The notes beneath the pieces are model-generated. The model saw only the letters and a list, made by a program, of their open reading frames with translations, made no database searches and was not told the origin of the DNA. The position numbers and the translations under genes were made by a program. From assembly GCF_001625215.2 (NCBI RefSeq), contig NC_030383.2:7762779-7826778 (forward strand): 64,000 nucleotides of DNA, given 5' to 3'. Below, one piece after another: positions 1-12,490 of the stretch. The stretch comes from Daucus carota subsp. sativus. Lineage: Eukaryota > Streptophyta > Magnoliopsida > Apiales > Apiaceae. Each line of letters begins with the position of its first letter. Positions within the stretch are counted from its first letter, which is position 1.

Positions 1-635
1 ATAGATGATCCTTAGAGTTAAAGTCATATACCATTTGTTCATTCACCAGCATTGTTGATTATATGAAATTAGGAGTTCAAATCTTATCATGCAAGATAGT
101 ATTTACTGTTGAGTAGATATTCAGAAAAAAATAAATTTTACTATCCAGTGGGCACTGGCATGCAAAGATTGGATTGTATCACTTCTTTCATCATGTTAAG
201 AATATGCTTCTTCTGCAGGCATCAGTGTTTAAAAACTCAAACCAAGAAGCACCCATTAGCCAACATAGTAGATAAAAACGTAGATATTTGAATATTAGAA
301 AAATTACAATAATATGAATTTCTGTCGATTTGGCTGATAATACAGCACTAGGGATACAAGTTCACAGTTTGAGTCCGATCCATTAAATATAACATACCAT
401 TACGGTAGCTACTTTCCTCTTATAAATTGGGGCATCTACCGAAATCCTATGTTTCAACCCAGAAAGTTCAATACAAACCATATAGAGGGCCTAAGCCAAG
501 AAGCTAGTTAACCTAATTCAGCTAGAAAACATGAATTCGAGCCTTCCTTGCATGTGAATCCATCCGATTTACTCAAGACTGTCATAACTTCTGCTCCAGC
601 CATAACACTTCAAGTTTCTGCAGAATCTATGGCTT
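1..635. other. Gene-free flank downstream of EIF1AD
   Basis: No coding frame here has a recognisable domain. The part nearest position 635 lies directly after the EIF1AD stop and probably includes its 3' untranslated region, on the minus strand. The rest is AT-rich DNA without a repeat I could delimit. Confidence 0.4.
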
Positions 636-2385
636 CTAAGGAGTTGCATCCGAATCCGAATCCGAGTCTGCGTCAGACTGCAACTCTGCAGGTCTAGTTC
701 TGTTCATGTTAGCTTCTAATGGGGGGAGCCCATCATCACTCGAGTCCATCTCATTGTCTTCCTGCAACAAATCACAAGTACTTGGTACTTTAACAGGTAC
801 CTCTGGGCTTGCTGACCTGAAGGTCTCCGGCCTGCACCAATCAGAAGCACAAGCACAAAGAATAAATCATCAATAACAAAAGTATATAGACAAAGCTGAG
901 CGAATGGAGAGCTCAACACAATTAAAGCTTTAGAATTAAGTTTAATAATGGGACACATGTGATCAAAAAAGGGCTCATTATTTCATAAACAGAATACAGT
1001 TGTTTATCTGACAAGTTTAAGAATAATGGTAACTTTTTAAATACATTTCCCAGAGTTTATGTATTGGTCCCTTGAGATAGTACTCAGTCCTAAATTTCTA
1101 AGGTTTCATGCAAAACTGGCGAAGATATAACAAACTACCTTCATTTTAAAAAATACTGTATATAAAATGCATATAACAGAACCTCAATTATCCAGCTCTT
1201 CAATTTACCTTCGTATTGTGTATCACTGTCACACAAACAAAGTGTGAGTGTGAGTCTGAATCCAATCCCTCATTCCTTCCCACCGATACTGGCCACTGCA
1301 TTCCTAGCAACCCAGTCCAAAATGAAATCATGGCCAGGGGTATATTTTGAAGGAAAGCAAGGAAGAGTACCAACTCTAGGGAAGATAGGTTTACATCAAA
1401 ACTGCTGCGATTCTTCAGAGAATTTGAAGAAAGATAGTCAGACTAATGGAGAGTTCCACGAATTTGATGGAGCTCTGAGGCAGGCTACAAACACATAGCT
1501 TCCCCGAAATGTAATTAAATTAGAGTCAGTGTCAGACAAAGAAAGTGTTCCTCTAATATGATTGTCTATCTGAGGCAGATGGGTCTTGAGCAAAAATTAA
1601 TGATGATTTCCCCTAGGTCAATCAAAATAGAGCAAGGCAAAGAAAGATTTCACCATTTTAGATCAAAATTGGATGGTAGGTTTAGCCTATAGACAAGAAA
1701 TGCAACCCCCCCCCCCCCCCCCCCCACACACACACACTCCTGTACTGGTAGGAAAATAGGGGAAAAAAAAAAAAAATCCTTCACAGATAACTTATTCTGA
1801 TACTTTAGGGAGCTCTGCTGAAATTTACTTATTCTGATTATATACGACTTCAAACCAGATAAAGATACAAGATAAAATTTCAATAACGAACCATTCAGGA
1901 GATTTTTTAAGTGCACGAACTTGTTCATGATAAAGAACTTGAGAAACTATACAGCCCACTTTCCTGCCAGACTCTACAGCCTCCTCTCTCCCACTTTCAT
2001 CCACCACAACAAAATTACCTTCACAATTACACAAAACTCAGTAAAGCACTTTCACACTTATTAATCGGAGAATATAATTTTCCACAGCCTTCAAATTAAA
2101 GACCGGTTACCTGTCTTAATCCACATGCTCTTCTGAAATTTAGCCGGAAATAGTGCCAGTGAAGTGCTTCCTTTTGCATCCAATACCTTTTATCATTTAC
2201 AAATACAAAACAGTTATATTGTAAATCAGACATCAATTGAATAGCAATTACAATGATAGTTATTCTACCTCAATGAGATTGGAACCTCTAAGGGACAGGA
2301 CTTGCATAATTGTTTGGCCCGGAAGAAGAGTAACTGTATCCTTACCTTCACTTGCCCTTTTCAAATTCTTTCTTCCTCCCTTCAT
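636..2385 (-). CDS. EIF1AD: EIF1AD-like S1/OB-fold RNA-binding protein
   Basis: Five coding exons read on the minus strand: 2385-2269, 2186-2111, 2018-1892, 831-801 and 761-636. All introns are GT-AG and phases agree, giving 158 residues, close to the length of human EIF1AD. Residues about 14-110 match the eIF1A-like OB fold: the TVTLLPGQTIMQVLSLRGSN strand pair, KFQKSMWIKTGNFVVVDES (human has KYRKNIWIKRGDFLIVDP), and a C-terminal LYHEQVRALKKSPEWPE segment like LCKDHVRSLQKEGFWPE. The tail is acidic and ends in an SD-repeat. A noncoding leader exon probably lies near 2968-3030, followed by a leader acceptor at 2430. The family is nuclear and linked to RNA binding and stress; the function in plants is not established. 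The start is the first ATG in frame with the OB fold. Confidence 0.88.
1706..1738. repeat. C(20) homopolymer followed by (CA)n
   Basis: Twenty consecutive C bases run directly into a short CA dinucleotide tract inside the third EIF1AD coding intron. Long G/C homopolymers are rare in AT-rich plant introns and are prone to length errors in assembly. Confidence 0.9.
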
Positions 2386-3261
2386 TTCGTGCAGCTTGTG
2401 ATTTCAAATTAAGATTATCTGGTGCAGGCCCTAGAAACTGTTAGTAATTTTAAGTGTATAACCTGTGATTTACACTTAAAATACAGTCGTACAAACTAAT
2501 GACTAATCCTATAAACTAACATCCCAGACCTTTGAACCATAACTTACTCGTTAACAATCACACAAATATCATTCAAATATCAGTAATTAAAATCTCATAT
2601 TCTTATCCGACCAATCATCTATGGACCGGTTAGAAATCAACTTCGACAAGATCCAGATAATTGACTTGCTAGCGAAACCCTCAAGTGAGTATTTTATAAT
2701 TGTTCGAAGGGTGCTCAAGAATCAAATTATACCAGCATTGCATAAAAAGTCAATTACTGTTGAGTGTTCAACAATTGCATACTCTCAGAGGACTCTTATC
2801 AAGCATATGAAATACAAACGCAAAACAATCAAAATTTATTTGTTACCCGTATCAAGATTTAACAAGAAAAACAAAATCAATTAAGGGGAACCTTTGATTT
2901 ATAAATTCATAACTGGAAAAGAATACATCAAAAATATAAGTGGAAAACAGCAGACGAAGCGCATTACCTGAGTACTTGAAGAGCTCAGCTAGGGCAAGAA
3001 GAGCGCTGGGCTAAAAATAGGTTTCGCTCGGTCTATGACTTGTCAATTAACGTGAACTATGTATTAATAATTTAATATGAGTTTAAAATTTTTTATTTAT
3101 TAATAATTTATGAGTTATCAATAATATAATTATTTATTAATAACTTATATTTTATTAATAGATTTTAAAAAATATTATTTTAAAAATGAACATATAAAAG
3201 AATACGTAGCACTGTACTCATGATGTGTGCGCATGCAATTAAACAAATACTGTTATTGATT

Positions 3262-3642
3262 AAGATAAATATTGATGCTTCTTGGGGCCTTCAAGCAGGA
3301 ACTGTGGGTATTGAAAGTGTAGTGCGTGATGAAGCTGATAACTTTCTTTGAGCTTGTGTAGCACAACACATGAAACCATGCAGCCAAGAGACGCTGAGGC
3401 ATTGAGTTTAAAAAGAAGCTTTATCCTGGGTTAAGCAATGGAGGCGAGATAAGTGTATTTTCGAAACTGATTCAAAACTACTGGTTGATACGCTTAATGA
3501 AATCCGAAGAAGACCTTATTTTGACACGATTGTGTCTGATTGTTTGGAGTTAATTAAGCACTTTGATGATGTGCTTTTCGCTTTAACATATCGATCTGCA
3601 AATAATGTCGCCTATATGTTAGCTCGGGTGGCGTATTCTCTC
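3262..3642 (+). pseudogene. RNase H-like (RVT_3) relic of a LINE
   Basis: Read across frames, this stretch encodes pieces typical of the plant RVT_3 RNase H fold: INIDASWG with a catalytic Asp near the start, a DAEALSL segment, CIFETDSKLLVDTLNE with the later Asp, and a C-terminal ANNVAYMLARVA block like the usual ANKVADALAR. There is an in-frame TGA after DNFL and a frame change near the DAEAL block, so it is not translatable as a whole. In plants this domain is the C-terminal part of many LINE reverse transcriptases; no reverse transcriptase domain is visible upstream. It is most likely a truncated LINE fragment, or less likely a broken stand-alone RNase H-like host gene. Confidence 0.7.
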
Positions 3643-3969
3643 TTTTTTTTTTTTTTTAAAATGAGAATAAATCTCAACGAATATGAGTCGGCAATTCACC
3701 GCGATAATTCTTTTTCATTCAAGAAAGCTTATTATCTAACCGTCGGACATGCAAGATGACCGGGAAAATTTAGACAATAAAACTTTAATGTCCGAAAAGA
3801 TAACCGGTCTTCTTCCGAGAATCCTGAAAATAAAACAAAAGAAACAAGAAGAATATAAGTCGATATATGCAACAAATTATATATGTCCAATAAATAATTA
3901 TTACTATTAAAAAACCATGTATATTGCAAGAGCTGATCAAAATATTCCCACAATCATGATTACTCATAA

Positions 3970-4150
3970 TTGAGACATTTAAACTCTCAATTAAGGCACA
4001 ATTAATAGAATATTAATGTCCTTAATTAAGATACAATTAAAGCCCTCAATTGAGGCACAATTAACGCCTTCAATTGGGAGCCACAATTTACGCTTTTAAT
4101 TAAAAAGCACAATTAACGCCCTTAATTAAGGCTCAGTTAACGCCTTCTTT
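3970..4150. repeat. AATTAA-rich tandem repeat, about 30-35 bp period
   Basis: About five diverged units share the pattern CTCAATTAAGGCACAATTAA followed by an ACGCC-like link. Each unit contains the palindrome TTAATTAA or CAATTG. It sits just downstream of the truncated LURP-one-related gene. No protein reading is evident. Confidence 0.7.
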
Positions 4151-4376
4151 TCTAAAACCGGATCCCATACTGATCCCAGAACCGCTGTCCCAACTGAAAA
4201 AATCTAAACAACAAAATCAAAACCTAGAGGGGCAATGAAATCTAAGCGAGAGAACATAACATAACACATAAATCCCGGTACAAAATTTACTGTAATAAAT
4301 TGAACAGAGGCCTGTGAAGCTTATCTTGAAAACATGATGCGTTATCGTACTGTTGTTGTCTTCCTCCCCTTCTTTT

Positions 4377-4634
4377 TCATGCCCATCTCTTTCTTCTGTC
4401 AACTCTCTTGCGGCGGACGGTGAGGAGGCAGCGGCCAGAAGGGTCCATGAGGACGAGTTCAGATCGGTGGCTAGCGTTGGTGGCGTAAGTGTCGACGCGG
4501 AAAACGAGGTGGCCGGAGCAATCATAGACGGTCAAGCCATCGCCGGGGAAGAACAGACACGTTTTACGGATAGTGAGCTGGGTTTCCTTCTCGTAGATAA
4601 AGCTTCCGTCGACTATAACTTCACTTCTCTTCAT
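4377..4634 (-). pseudogene. Truncated LURP-one-related (DUF567) gene
   Basis: An 85-codon frame starts at an ATG with an upstream in-frame stop. It matches the N-terminal half of the LURP-one-related family: LTIRKTCLFFPGDGLTVYDC, then GHLVFRVDTYATN, then ELVLMDPSGRCLLTVRRK. These are the first strands of the Tubby-like beta-barrel, and family members usually run to about 200 residues. After LLTVRRK the frame continues only as RVDRRKRWA and stops. The usual C-terminal half is not visible in any frame downstream, where the sequence becomes AT-rich. No splice donor rescuing it is obvious. I call it a 3'-truncated gene fragment; a short expressed protein cannot be excluded. The coding part is GC-richer than its surroundings, as expected for a formerly functional exon. 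Confidence 0.65.
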
Positions 4635-4954
4635 GGATTTTTGTTACTTTGGTCTTGTACTTGGTTGCCGCATTGCCTGAGACTTGACTCATATACTTTC
4701 TAAAACTGCTAAGAGTTTTGATATATTGTGACATGAGTATTTCTTAGCAGAGGACATTTCAAGATTTTGTTGAACAAGAGAATGCATTATGCATTATGTC
4801 TTCAGGAGTGGATAACCACTGCTCCTGATTTTATTGATTGTATTGTTGCTGCCGAGATGATTTAAGTAATGCAAGTACGAGTATTTCAAAAAAAAAAACA
4901 AATACTGTTATTACATTAGTCAGGGAATGTGTCAGAGGTATTAAAAAAATCAAT

Positions 4955-6475
4955 TAAGCTGTTAGGTCCAGATACGATTGTAGAAGGGGGGGGTTGAATA
5001 CAATCGTCACAAAATAATCGCGGCGGAATAATCTGATTGGAGTTTAACTTGTTAATCAGATTTAAATTAATTAATATAACAATTTTTAAGTCGTTATATA
5101 ATTAATATGGTTCGTTTTAAAGTCCACTAGTTCGTAGAATAAATTTGACAGGAAGTATTCTAACTTAGCGGATTAAAACAACCGAGTGATCAAAGCACAG
5201 AAAACTGTGGATTAAACAATAGCAAGTTTAGCACAACTTGAAAGCTTTTACAATGCAATGAACAAGAACAAATGAAGTGGTGAAGCCATATATATAGGCA
5301 AACCCTTGAACTAATATGACAAAGCTAGGCATGACAACTCTTTGGAAGCTCTATGACAATTACACAAGTGCTATGACAAAAGGTATGACAATTAGAAGCA
5401 TTGTCATGGCACAAGTGAGAAGGTATGACAATCTAAGGGAAGGTATGACAATCAGAATGACAAACCAAGGGAAGGTATGACAATTACAAGCATTGTCATG
5501 CTCTCTTAGAATAGGTATGACATCCGTATGACAAACGGTATGACAATCAGTGGGAAGGTATGACAATCGAAACTTGGAGGCTAAGGCTTCAAGTGGTATG
5601 ACAAACGGTATGACAAACCAAGGCATTGTCATACCTTGTGACTTCGGTATGACAATGACCAATTGTCATGCCTAAGTCATTCGGTATGACAAACCAAAGG
5701 TTTGTCATGCCTCCTGACTAAGGCAGGTGACAAAGTGCGGTATGACAACCAATTAGATTGTCATACCGTGCTCAAAAACCATATAACAATTGATTTTCTT
5801 TATATAATTAATTCAATCATTATCCACTTAATTATATTAATTATATAAATTCATAAATTAAATTAATTCGAGTGTGAATTAATTTAATAAATAAATTACA
5901 TAACTTATATAATTATTTTGAGATGTGAATTAATTAAAAGAATAATTATATTGAGCACTTCTTCATCAACAGGTCTTCTGACTTCCTTTTAAAAGATCTG
6001 ATTCTTTGTCTTGATTGAACGACCACCTATTGTTGATGCAGAATATTTAATCTGAGTAGCTGACACACAAATGTACTGTCTGGTTCATCTGTATCTAGCT
6101 GAATCAAATATTCTTTATCAATTAAACATTTGAGAAGTGGCTTGTTCATCGAGTCTTTGTCTTCGTAGTTCTTCTTCATAAGTAGAAATAGTTTGGAATC
6201 TTATGAATAAATAAAGTATTAAAACTTTATACCTTCTGGACTTCTGGACGTGCTACAAAATATTATTTGTACACTGAGGCTTGAACATATTAATGAACTT
6301 CTTTCAGTGGTGTGCAGCAGCATCCTGAAATTCTTCAGACATATGATTTTAATAAATCACTTGACGTTCTTCGTACGGATTCCTTCAATAGTGCTTGCTA
6401 ATTTACTTTCTTTATTATCAGAGTTGAGTTGATACTCTTAAATACAAATAGGCTAAACATATGCCTTTCATAAGC
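4955..6475. mobile_element. Solo LTR (LTR retrotransposon) with 5-bp target duplication
   Basis: The element spans 4960-6470, starts TGTTAGGTCC and ends GCCTTTCA, so it has the TG...CA termini of an LTR. It is flanked on both sides by the 5-bp direct repeat TAAGC (4955-4959 and 6471-6475). No internal gag or pol region and no second LTR is present, so this is a solo LTR of about 1.5 kb left by recombination between two LTRs. The intact target duplication suggests a moderately young insertion. Family (Copia or Gypsy) cannot be told from the LTR alone. It contains the GGTATGACAA-rich block listed separately. Confidence 0.85.
5310..5770. repeat. Irregular GGTATGACAA array inside the solo LTR
   Basis: About 17 copies of TATGACAA, most preceded by GG and followed by A or T, are interspersed with about six copies of the reverse complement TTGTCATA/G. 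Spacing varies from about 10 to 45 bp, so it is neither a microsatellite nor a CRISPR. The two orientations allow many small stem-loops. It lies wholly within the solo LTR. Confidence 0.85.
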
Positions 6476-6928
6476 ATTTCGGGTAAAAACTCGTTTTTAA
6501 CAAGATTTGAACTTATGGCAGGATGTTAATCGAGTTGGATCAGGTCGGGTTTCATGAAATTCATATCCAATCCGTTATATTTTGGATCGGATCGTGTTCA
6601 AGTTTAGATATTAAAATGTAAATCCAAATCCAATCCGTCGGGTTCGGATCGGATTTCAAATTTTGGATAAATAAAAGTCAATATCTAAATCTAAATCCAA
6701 AAAATCGGGTTCGGTATGTTTAAAAATTTAGATTTTGGATCGTGTATTCGTCGGATTGGATTACTGTACGTTAGTACGTACGTACATGTAATTACCTTTA
6801 GATGGTTAAGTTTAAACTATGGTGATGGCGATTTTTTTGTAACTTGATATGATAAGTTTAGAATTTAAAATATTAGTTTGGATGATTTTGATGATTTTAA
6901 TTTATTAATAATTTATGAGATATTGAAG

Positions 6929-6973
<45 letters not shown>

Positions 6974-8050
6974 TGATAATAAAATTAATTTATGAATAAA
7001 TTCTAGCTTATGAATAACTTTTATCTAAAAAAAGTTTAACAAAATTAAGATACCAAAAAAATACCTCAAACTAAACTGTGTCTTCGTGTCCTTAATTTTT
7101 AACTTTAAACTCACTTGTAAATGATTCAGTGATTTAAAATCCGGGATTTTAAATACAAACATGCTCATAGCACATTTTAATGTGAAATTCAGAATTTGGC
7201 ACCGTTGGCAGAGATACTGACAGGATATTAAGCATGCGATGGATAATTTGGACCATTCACTGCTCGTATATAACAAACCATGCTTAGATGTAGGGCAACA
7301 CCACAGGTTCTTTGTATCATTTGCTGTTGTCATCTTCTTGTATTTATTTTTTTTCGAATTTATAGTTTATGCATTCGACTTGTAAGAACCAGGTTTCAAA
7401 AATTTCACGTTCAAATTATGTGCTAAGTGTCAAAATGACAACTTAAATGGCGGATTCCTCGTGGATTTGATGCACTTTTTTGTCACATACTTTGTAATAA
7501 TAGAGAGGAATAAGTAAATCAGAAATCTGATCCAACCCGATAAGATTCAATAGCTAATGAACCGGATATGAAACATTTCAGAAAAAATCTAATCCCACAG
7601 TGACCTGATGTAACACCTCTAGTCCATAACAATGTTACCTATATTCAATGCATAGCCCCCAACTAAGACTTTTGCAAAGCTAAAGTGCACCCCAAGGCCC
7701 AATTCCTCTAAATTTCAAAAATCATATAGAATCACAACTAAGTGATGTCAACTTTTAAAAATAAAGTTGAGAAAGTGTATACAAGAGCAAGTGTGGTGGA
7801 ACTAAAAGTAAGAATAATTCCATACACAAAAGTCCAAGAAAGGAGTAATGAGTTGTCACAAGAATCACAGATGATGCATTTTAAAGTTGTACAGGGGCAT
7901 GAGCAGTAAATAATGGAGCTTTATCAACTTCTATTATGCTCATTTGTATCTGTACAAATTTAAAGTATGATTATCTTCCATTCTGGCATTTACTACTAAC
8001 TGTTGGAACTCTGGAAGGCAAGTGAAGAACCTCAGTAGTGCCCAACATTA
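6476..8050. other. Gene-free stretch with (ATA)n microsatellite
   Basis: No coding gene is seen. Positions 6520-6780 are a degenerate stretch rich in GGATCGG and AATCC words, similar in style to the low-complexity interior of nonautonomous hAT elements, but I could not find paired termini. A pure ATA/TAA microsatellite runs at about 6927-6971. The rest is AT-rich. Confidence 0.5.
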
Positions 8051-8053
8051 ATG

Positions 8054-11000
8054 TATGCAGTGGTTCAAGCACAGCAATTCAAGGTTTAAGACAATGTCAT
8101 ATTATATGCTACTAATCTTCAAGCATAATACTGAAACAAATTATAGTACAACAAAGAATTAAAAGGACTAGATATTATATGGCTAATTGAGCAAAATATC
8201 CAAGACTCTTCGTACCAGGCCCAGTGAAGAGGAATCCGATTACCAACTTAACATTAGTAACGAACAACATAAGTTAGAACATACTTCAATGATGGTGAAG
8301 CCACAAAATAAGGCAACCTATGGGGTAGATTGAAGCATGCATTTTAGTTAACAAAAGAATCGGATTCTTCTTCGCCGAAGAAACTATTACATTTGAGATA
8401 TCAAGTTTGGTTAGAAGTTGTTATACCAACTCATCCTGGCCTCGTGAAGGGCATCTGATCAGCTCCAATATGTTAATCACCTCTGCCATGTCTGGCCTAT
8501 TCGAAGGCACTTGTGATGTACAAATCAAGCCTAACTTCATTACTGGGATTGCCTCGTCGGGGGAAAACTTGTCCTTTAGCCTCTCATCAACACATTCCTC
8601 CACCCTACCCTCTTCCAGTGCTCCTCTAACCATGTCACAGAGCACTACCACGTCGTCTTCCATGTACTCAACTGGTCTCCTGCCAGTAACCACTTCCAGT
8701 GCCAATATCCCAAACCCATAGACATCACATTTTTCTGTTATCTTCACTGTTTTACATCCAAATTCAGGTGCCATGTAGCCAAGTGCACTTTGAATCTTAC
8801 TACTTAAAACGTAACGGTCTACCATAGGTAAAAGCCTAGCTAGACCAGAATCCGCAACCTTTGGTTCCCCCGAGCTGTCAATTAATATATTGCTTGATTT
8901 TAGATTGTAGTGAATGATGTTCATCTGGTGCAAATGAGCCAAACTTTTAGCTATTCCAAGAATAATGGTAAATCTCTCATTCCATGAGAGGAACTTTCCT
9001 CCTGATCCCTCATGGAGATGCTTGTACAAATTTCCACCAGAAACAAACTCGTAAATAAGGAGCTGTAGTGATGGAGTCCAGTAATAGCCTTCAATAGCCA
9101 CAAGATTACGGTGATGAATTTTCCCTAATTTCTTAACCTCCCTTTCAAAATCTTCTTGGGACTTCACAAGACTGGAAACAGTGAGTTTTTTTATGGCAAC
9201 TGACCTCCCATCTCTAAGAACAGTTTGATAGACGGCTCCAAAGCCACCACGCCCTAGCTCACAATCTTTATTGAGCAGTGCAGGAGCTTCCGTGCTGAAG
9301 TCAGGGTCGCCCGAAAACATGACTAACTTGCCAGAGTTGGCATCTGTGGTGGGGGAACTGCTGAAGCCATCACCTCCGGCTAGTGTAAAGGCTGACGCAG
9401 AATGAGGAGTAGCAGAGCGGACACGGAGATTTAGAACAGTGATGGCAATCACCCCAATGATAATTGTGGCAGCTGCACCAATAGCAATAAGCGCAGAAAT
9501 GCTAAGTATTTTTTTTCTGTGGCTGGGATTTGCAGGGCTTGAGTCTGGAGTAGAGTCAGAAGAATTAGGATCAAGGACAAGTGGCTTGGGAAGGACAGCA
9601 GGGCAACTCTTATTAACTAAGGCACCGCAAAGAGCTGGATTCCCATATAGGGAGGACGGGGGGATAGTGTTGAAAAAAGCACCACCAGGCAATTCACCTT
9701 GGACCTGATTGTGTGATATATTAAAGGCAATTAGGTGGTCGAGATTAGCCATTTGCCTTGGCAGGGTTCCAGTGAGTTTGTTAAATGACAAATCAACAGT
9801 TTGGAGGTTGGTTAGCTTTGCAAAGGCAGCAGGAATTGATCCAGTTAGGCTGTTACGCGACAAAATTCTGCAATATAAGTGGCAATGAAAATGATATATT
9901 TGAGAACTGACATTATGACTTGCATATGTAAGTGATAAGAAACGGCTAAGTTAACGAAGAAAATATAATCCAGATATAAGTACAGATACAGGTAATAAAA
10001 ACTCTTAAAATGGTTCTTACAGTACATAATATATGATTTACCTGAAAAAATTGCGCTTCTGAAATGTTATATATCAAGAACATTAATGTATTGGTCTAAC
10101 ATACAATTGATTTACGAAAGCACATATGGTTATTTTGTGATGCAAATGAATCTATTGTTGAAATATAAATAGTTTTTGCCCATTTAAGTATCTGCCAGCC
10201 AGTCCAATGTTGAACAGATGAAACAGCAGCTGGTGCACTCATGATCTAAAAGATTATTACCGGAAACGAAAAGTCATAAAAAAAGAGTATTACTTACAAT
10301 GATGTCAGTGAAGTACACTTTTCTATGGAAATAGGAATGTTCCCGGACAAGAAGTTCTTCTCTAGTCGCAGATCTCTCAAAGATACAGCTTCTCCAATCT
10401 TCAATGGAATGCTTCCACTTAACTGGTTTTGGCTCATGTCAAGTACATCTAAAGCCTTTAACCCTTCAATGCTATCCGGAATGCCACCTACTAGTGAATT
10501 CTTAGACAAATTCAAGTATTGCAACTTGCTAATGTCCCCAAGAGCAAGAGGAACTGCACCAGTCAACGAATTTTTTGATATATCCAACACTGCGAGGTTT
10601 TGCCTAGAATTATCCGTCAAAGATTTCAGAGAAGCACCAATGTCTCCAATTAATTTATTCTCTGAGAAATTAACATTTTGTAAACCCAATTTAAATAACC
10701 AAGTAGGAAGATTGCCAGTCAACGAATTCTGACTGACATCTACCACCACAAGGTTTACACAATTGATAATCGACTCTGGCAAGCTCCCCGCAAAGGAATT
10801 CATGGATAGTTTCAGTAATTTTATAGACCGAAGGTTCCCCACTGAAGTTGGCAGACGGCCAGAAAAGCTATTATCAGAAAGATCCAGACTCTCTAGGTTT
10901 TTCATTTCTCCAATCCATTCGGGGACTTCACCAGTTAAAGAGTTTTTGTGTAAATTCAAATTATTGCACAAAGAAAGCATCTGCAATGAGCTTGGAAGAC

Positions 11001-12490
11001 TTCCTTGAAAAGAATTATCACTAAGATCTATTGATCTTAGCAGCAAACAGTTTCCAATTCCGTCTGGAATCTCACCTGTTAACTGATTATTTCCCAAGTG
11101 TAGTTCTCTCAAGTTGTTTGAACTTTCAATGCCCTTTGGTATCTCACCCTCAAACAGATTCCTAGACAAGTCAAGTGACCTTAGTCCCTGTAAAGACCAG
11201 ATTCCAGAAGGCAACAGACCTGAAAATTGATTCCCGGAAAAGTTCACTGTAGCAAGTACTGAACATGAGCTTAAACTATCCGGAACAGGGCCTGTGAACT
11301 TGTTATTAGCCAATGAAATCAATTTCAAGGATCGACATTGGCCAAAGAAATTGCCTGGAAGTGGTCCCATGAGTCTGTTCTCGCTCAAGTCAATAACCCT
11401 CAGGTTCTCCAACTGTGCGAGATTAAAGGGCAGGCCCCCAGTTAGATTATTCTTAGCGAAAGATAATTTCCTTAGAAACTGAAGCTGAAGAATACCCCGG
11501 CCCACCCTTCCAGAAAGACCAAAACCATCAAGAGTCAAGTCTGAAACTCTATTAGATATAGGGTCACATCTGACCCCCTTCCAGTTACAAGGAGTATTAT
11601 CATCTTCATTCCAAGATGTCAAATTATTATCTGGATCTTGAATGTCAGCCTTAAATACAATCAACCCTAATAGATCATCATTCAGTGAGGGATTCAGAGA
11701 TACTGTTCTTCCCACAATTAACAACAAAAACACTACACAATCAAACAACTTTCTCATCTTCATTCTACAGCCTAAACTCAAACACCAACTCCTTTAATCT
11801 CCCTCAGAGAAAAAGGGCATTTATCTCCACAATATCGATACCTCGCCTGAAACCTAGACCACACACACCAAAGAAATTAAATACATTATTTAGTTCTGCA
11901 ATAATGTTTAATTGAAAAATCGCCAAAACAATCCAAATGAAGTGTTCACTCAAACAAGATCTCAAAGATCTTCAAAATACTAAAAAGACTAGTTAGTAAG
12001 CTTTTTAACTAATCTTCTTAACCATTCACCTCAAATAAAGTAATAAACACCACATATTAACATCAACAAAATCAGCTACACAGACATTGTATACAGACAT
12101 GTATGCATACACAAATATAAATATATAAAACAGAAAAAGCAAGCACATAATGCAGAGAAAAAACCTAGATATTTGAAAAAGTTGAAAACTTTACAAAAGT
12201 ATAGAACATAAAAACAAGCCCCAGTAAGAAGCTTTAAAGTGTAGATGCAAAAGATATATAAAGATGCACTATAATGTGAGCTGGGTAATTAATAAGTCGC
12301 CGGAAAGCTTAAATCCGGCGACGGGAACAAGAAAGAGAAGCATTTAAAAAGAATTACCGGCAAAAGGGCCGTTAAAGTTGGTCTCCGGCAGCAAGTTGAT
12401 GTAAACTACAGCAGGACACTTGCTTTTTTGTTTGACTGTGTGTGAGAGAGAGGAAGAGAGTGTGTGTTTTAGTACAGACAGGAATTGTAA
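8054..12490. repeat. Tandem duplication, unit A
   Basis: This unit aligns by eye with 13652-18310 over the whole IRK-like gene, its 3' flank (shared words such as CAAGCACAGCAATTCAAG), its coding intron edges and its 5' leader with the GTCTCCGGCAG word. The two start codons are 5,789 bp apart. Exons are far more alike than the intron, and the spacer between the units (about 12.5-13.65 kb) is unique. Confidence 0.85.
8421..11763 (-). CDS. IRK: IRK-like LRR receptor kinase, copy A
   Basis: Two coding exons, 11763-10298 and 9867-8421, joined by a GT-AG intron inside the LRR domain, give 970 residues. Order: signal peptide (about 1-24), LRRNT with the PCNWKGVRCD motif, about 18 plasma-membrane LRRs, transmembrane helix (about 609-636) and kinase domain (about 690-965). 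The whole chain matches Arabidopsis IRK (At3g56370), including NDDLLGLIVFKADIQDPD and SGKLVMFSGDPDFST. The glycine loop GRGGFG (694-699) and the lysine of VAIKK (about 715) are present. The HRD motif reads HYN (808-810) and DFG reads DSG (828-830), so the catalytic Asp is missing, as in IRK itself; it is probably a pseudokinase that signals through partners. I chose the first ATG in frame, since upstream codons lack ATG. A spliced 5' leader (donor near 12355, acceptor near 11849) is likely. Confidence 0.93.

Noticed and set aside
5310-5770. CRISPR-like repeat array
   Set aside because: The repeated word is only about 10 bp, spacing is irregular, both orientations occur, and the DNA is plant nuclear and inside an LTR.
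6520-6780. A further hAT-type element suggested by GGATCGG words
   Set aside because: I could not find paired termini or a target duplication, so I mention it only as a degenerate stretch.
10325-11008. Plus-strand open frames across the IRK-like LRR exons (also 16120-16881 and 9439-9708)
   Set aside because: They are antisense shadows of the LRR and kinase exons and repeat in both duplicates for that reason.
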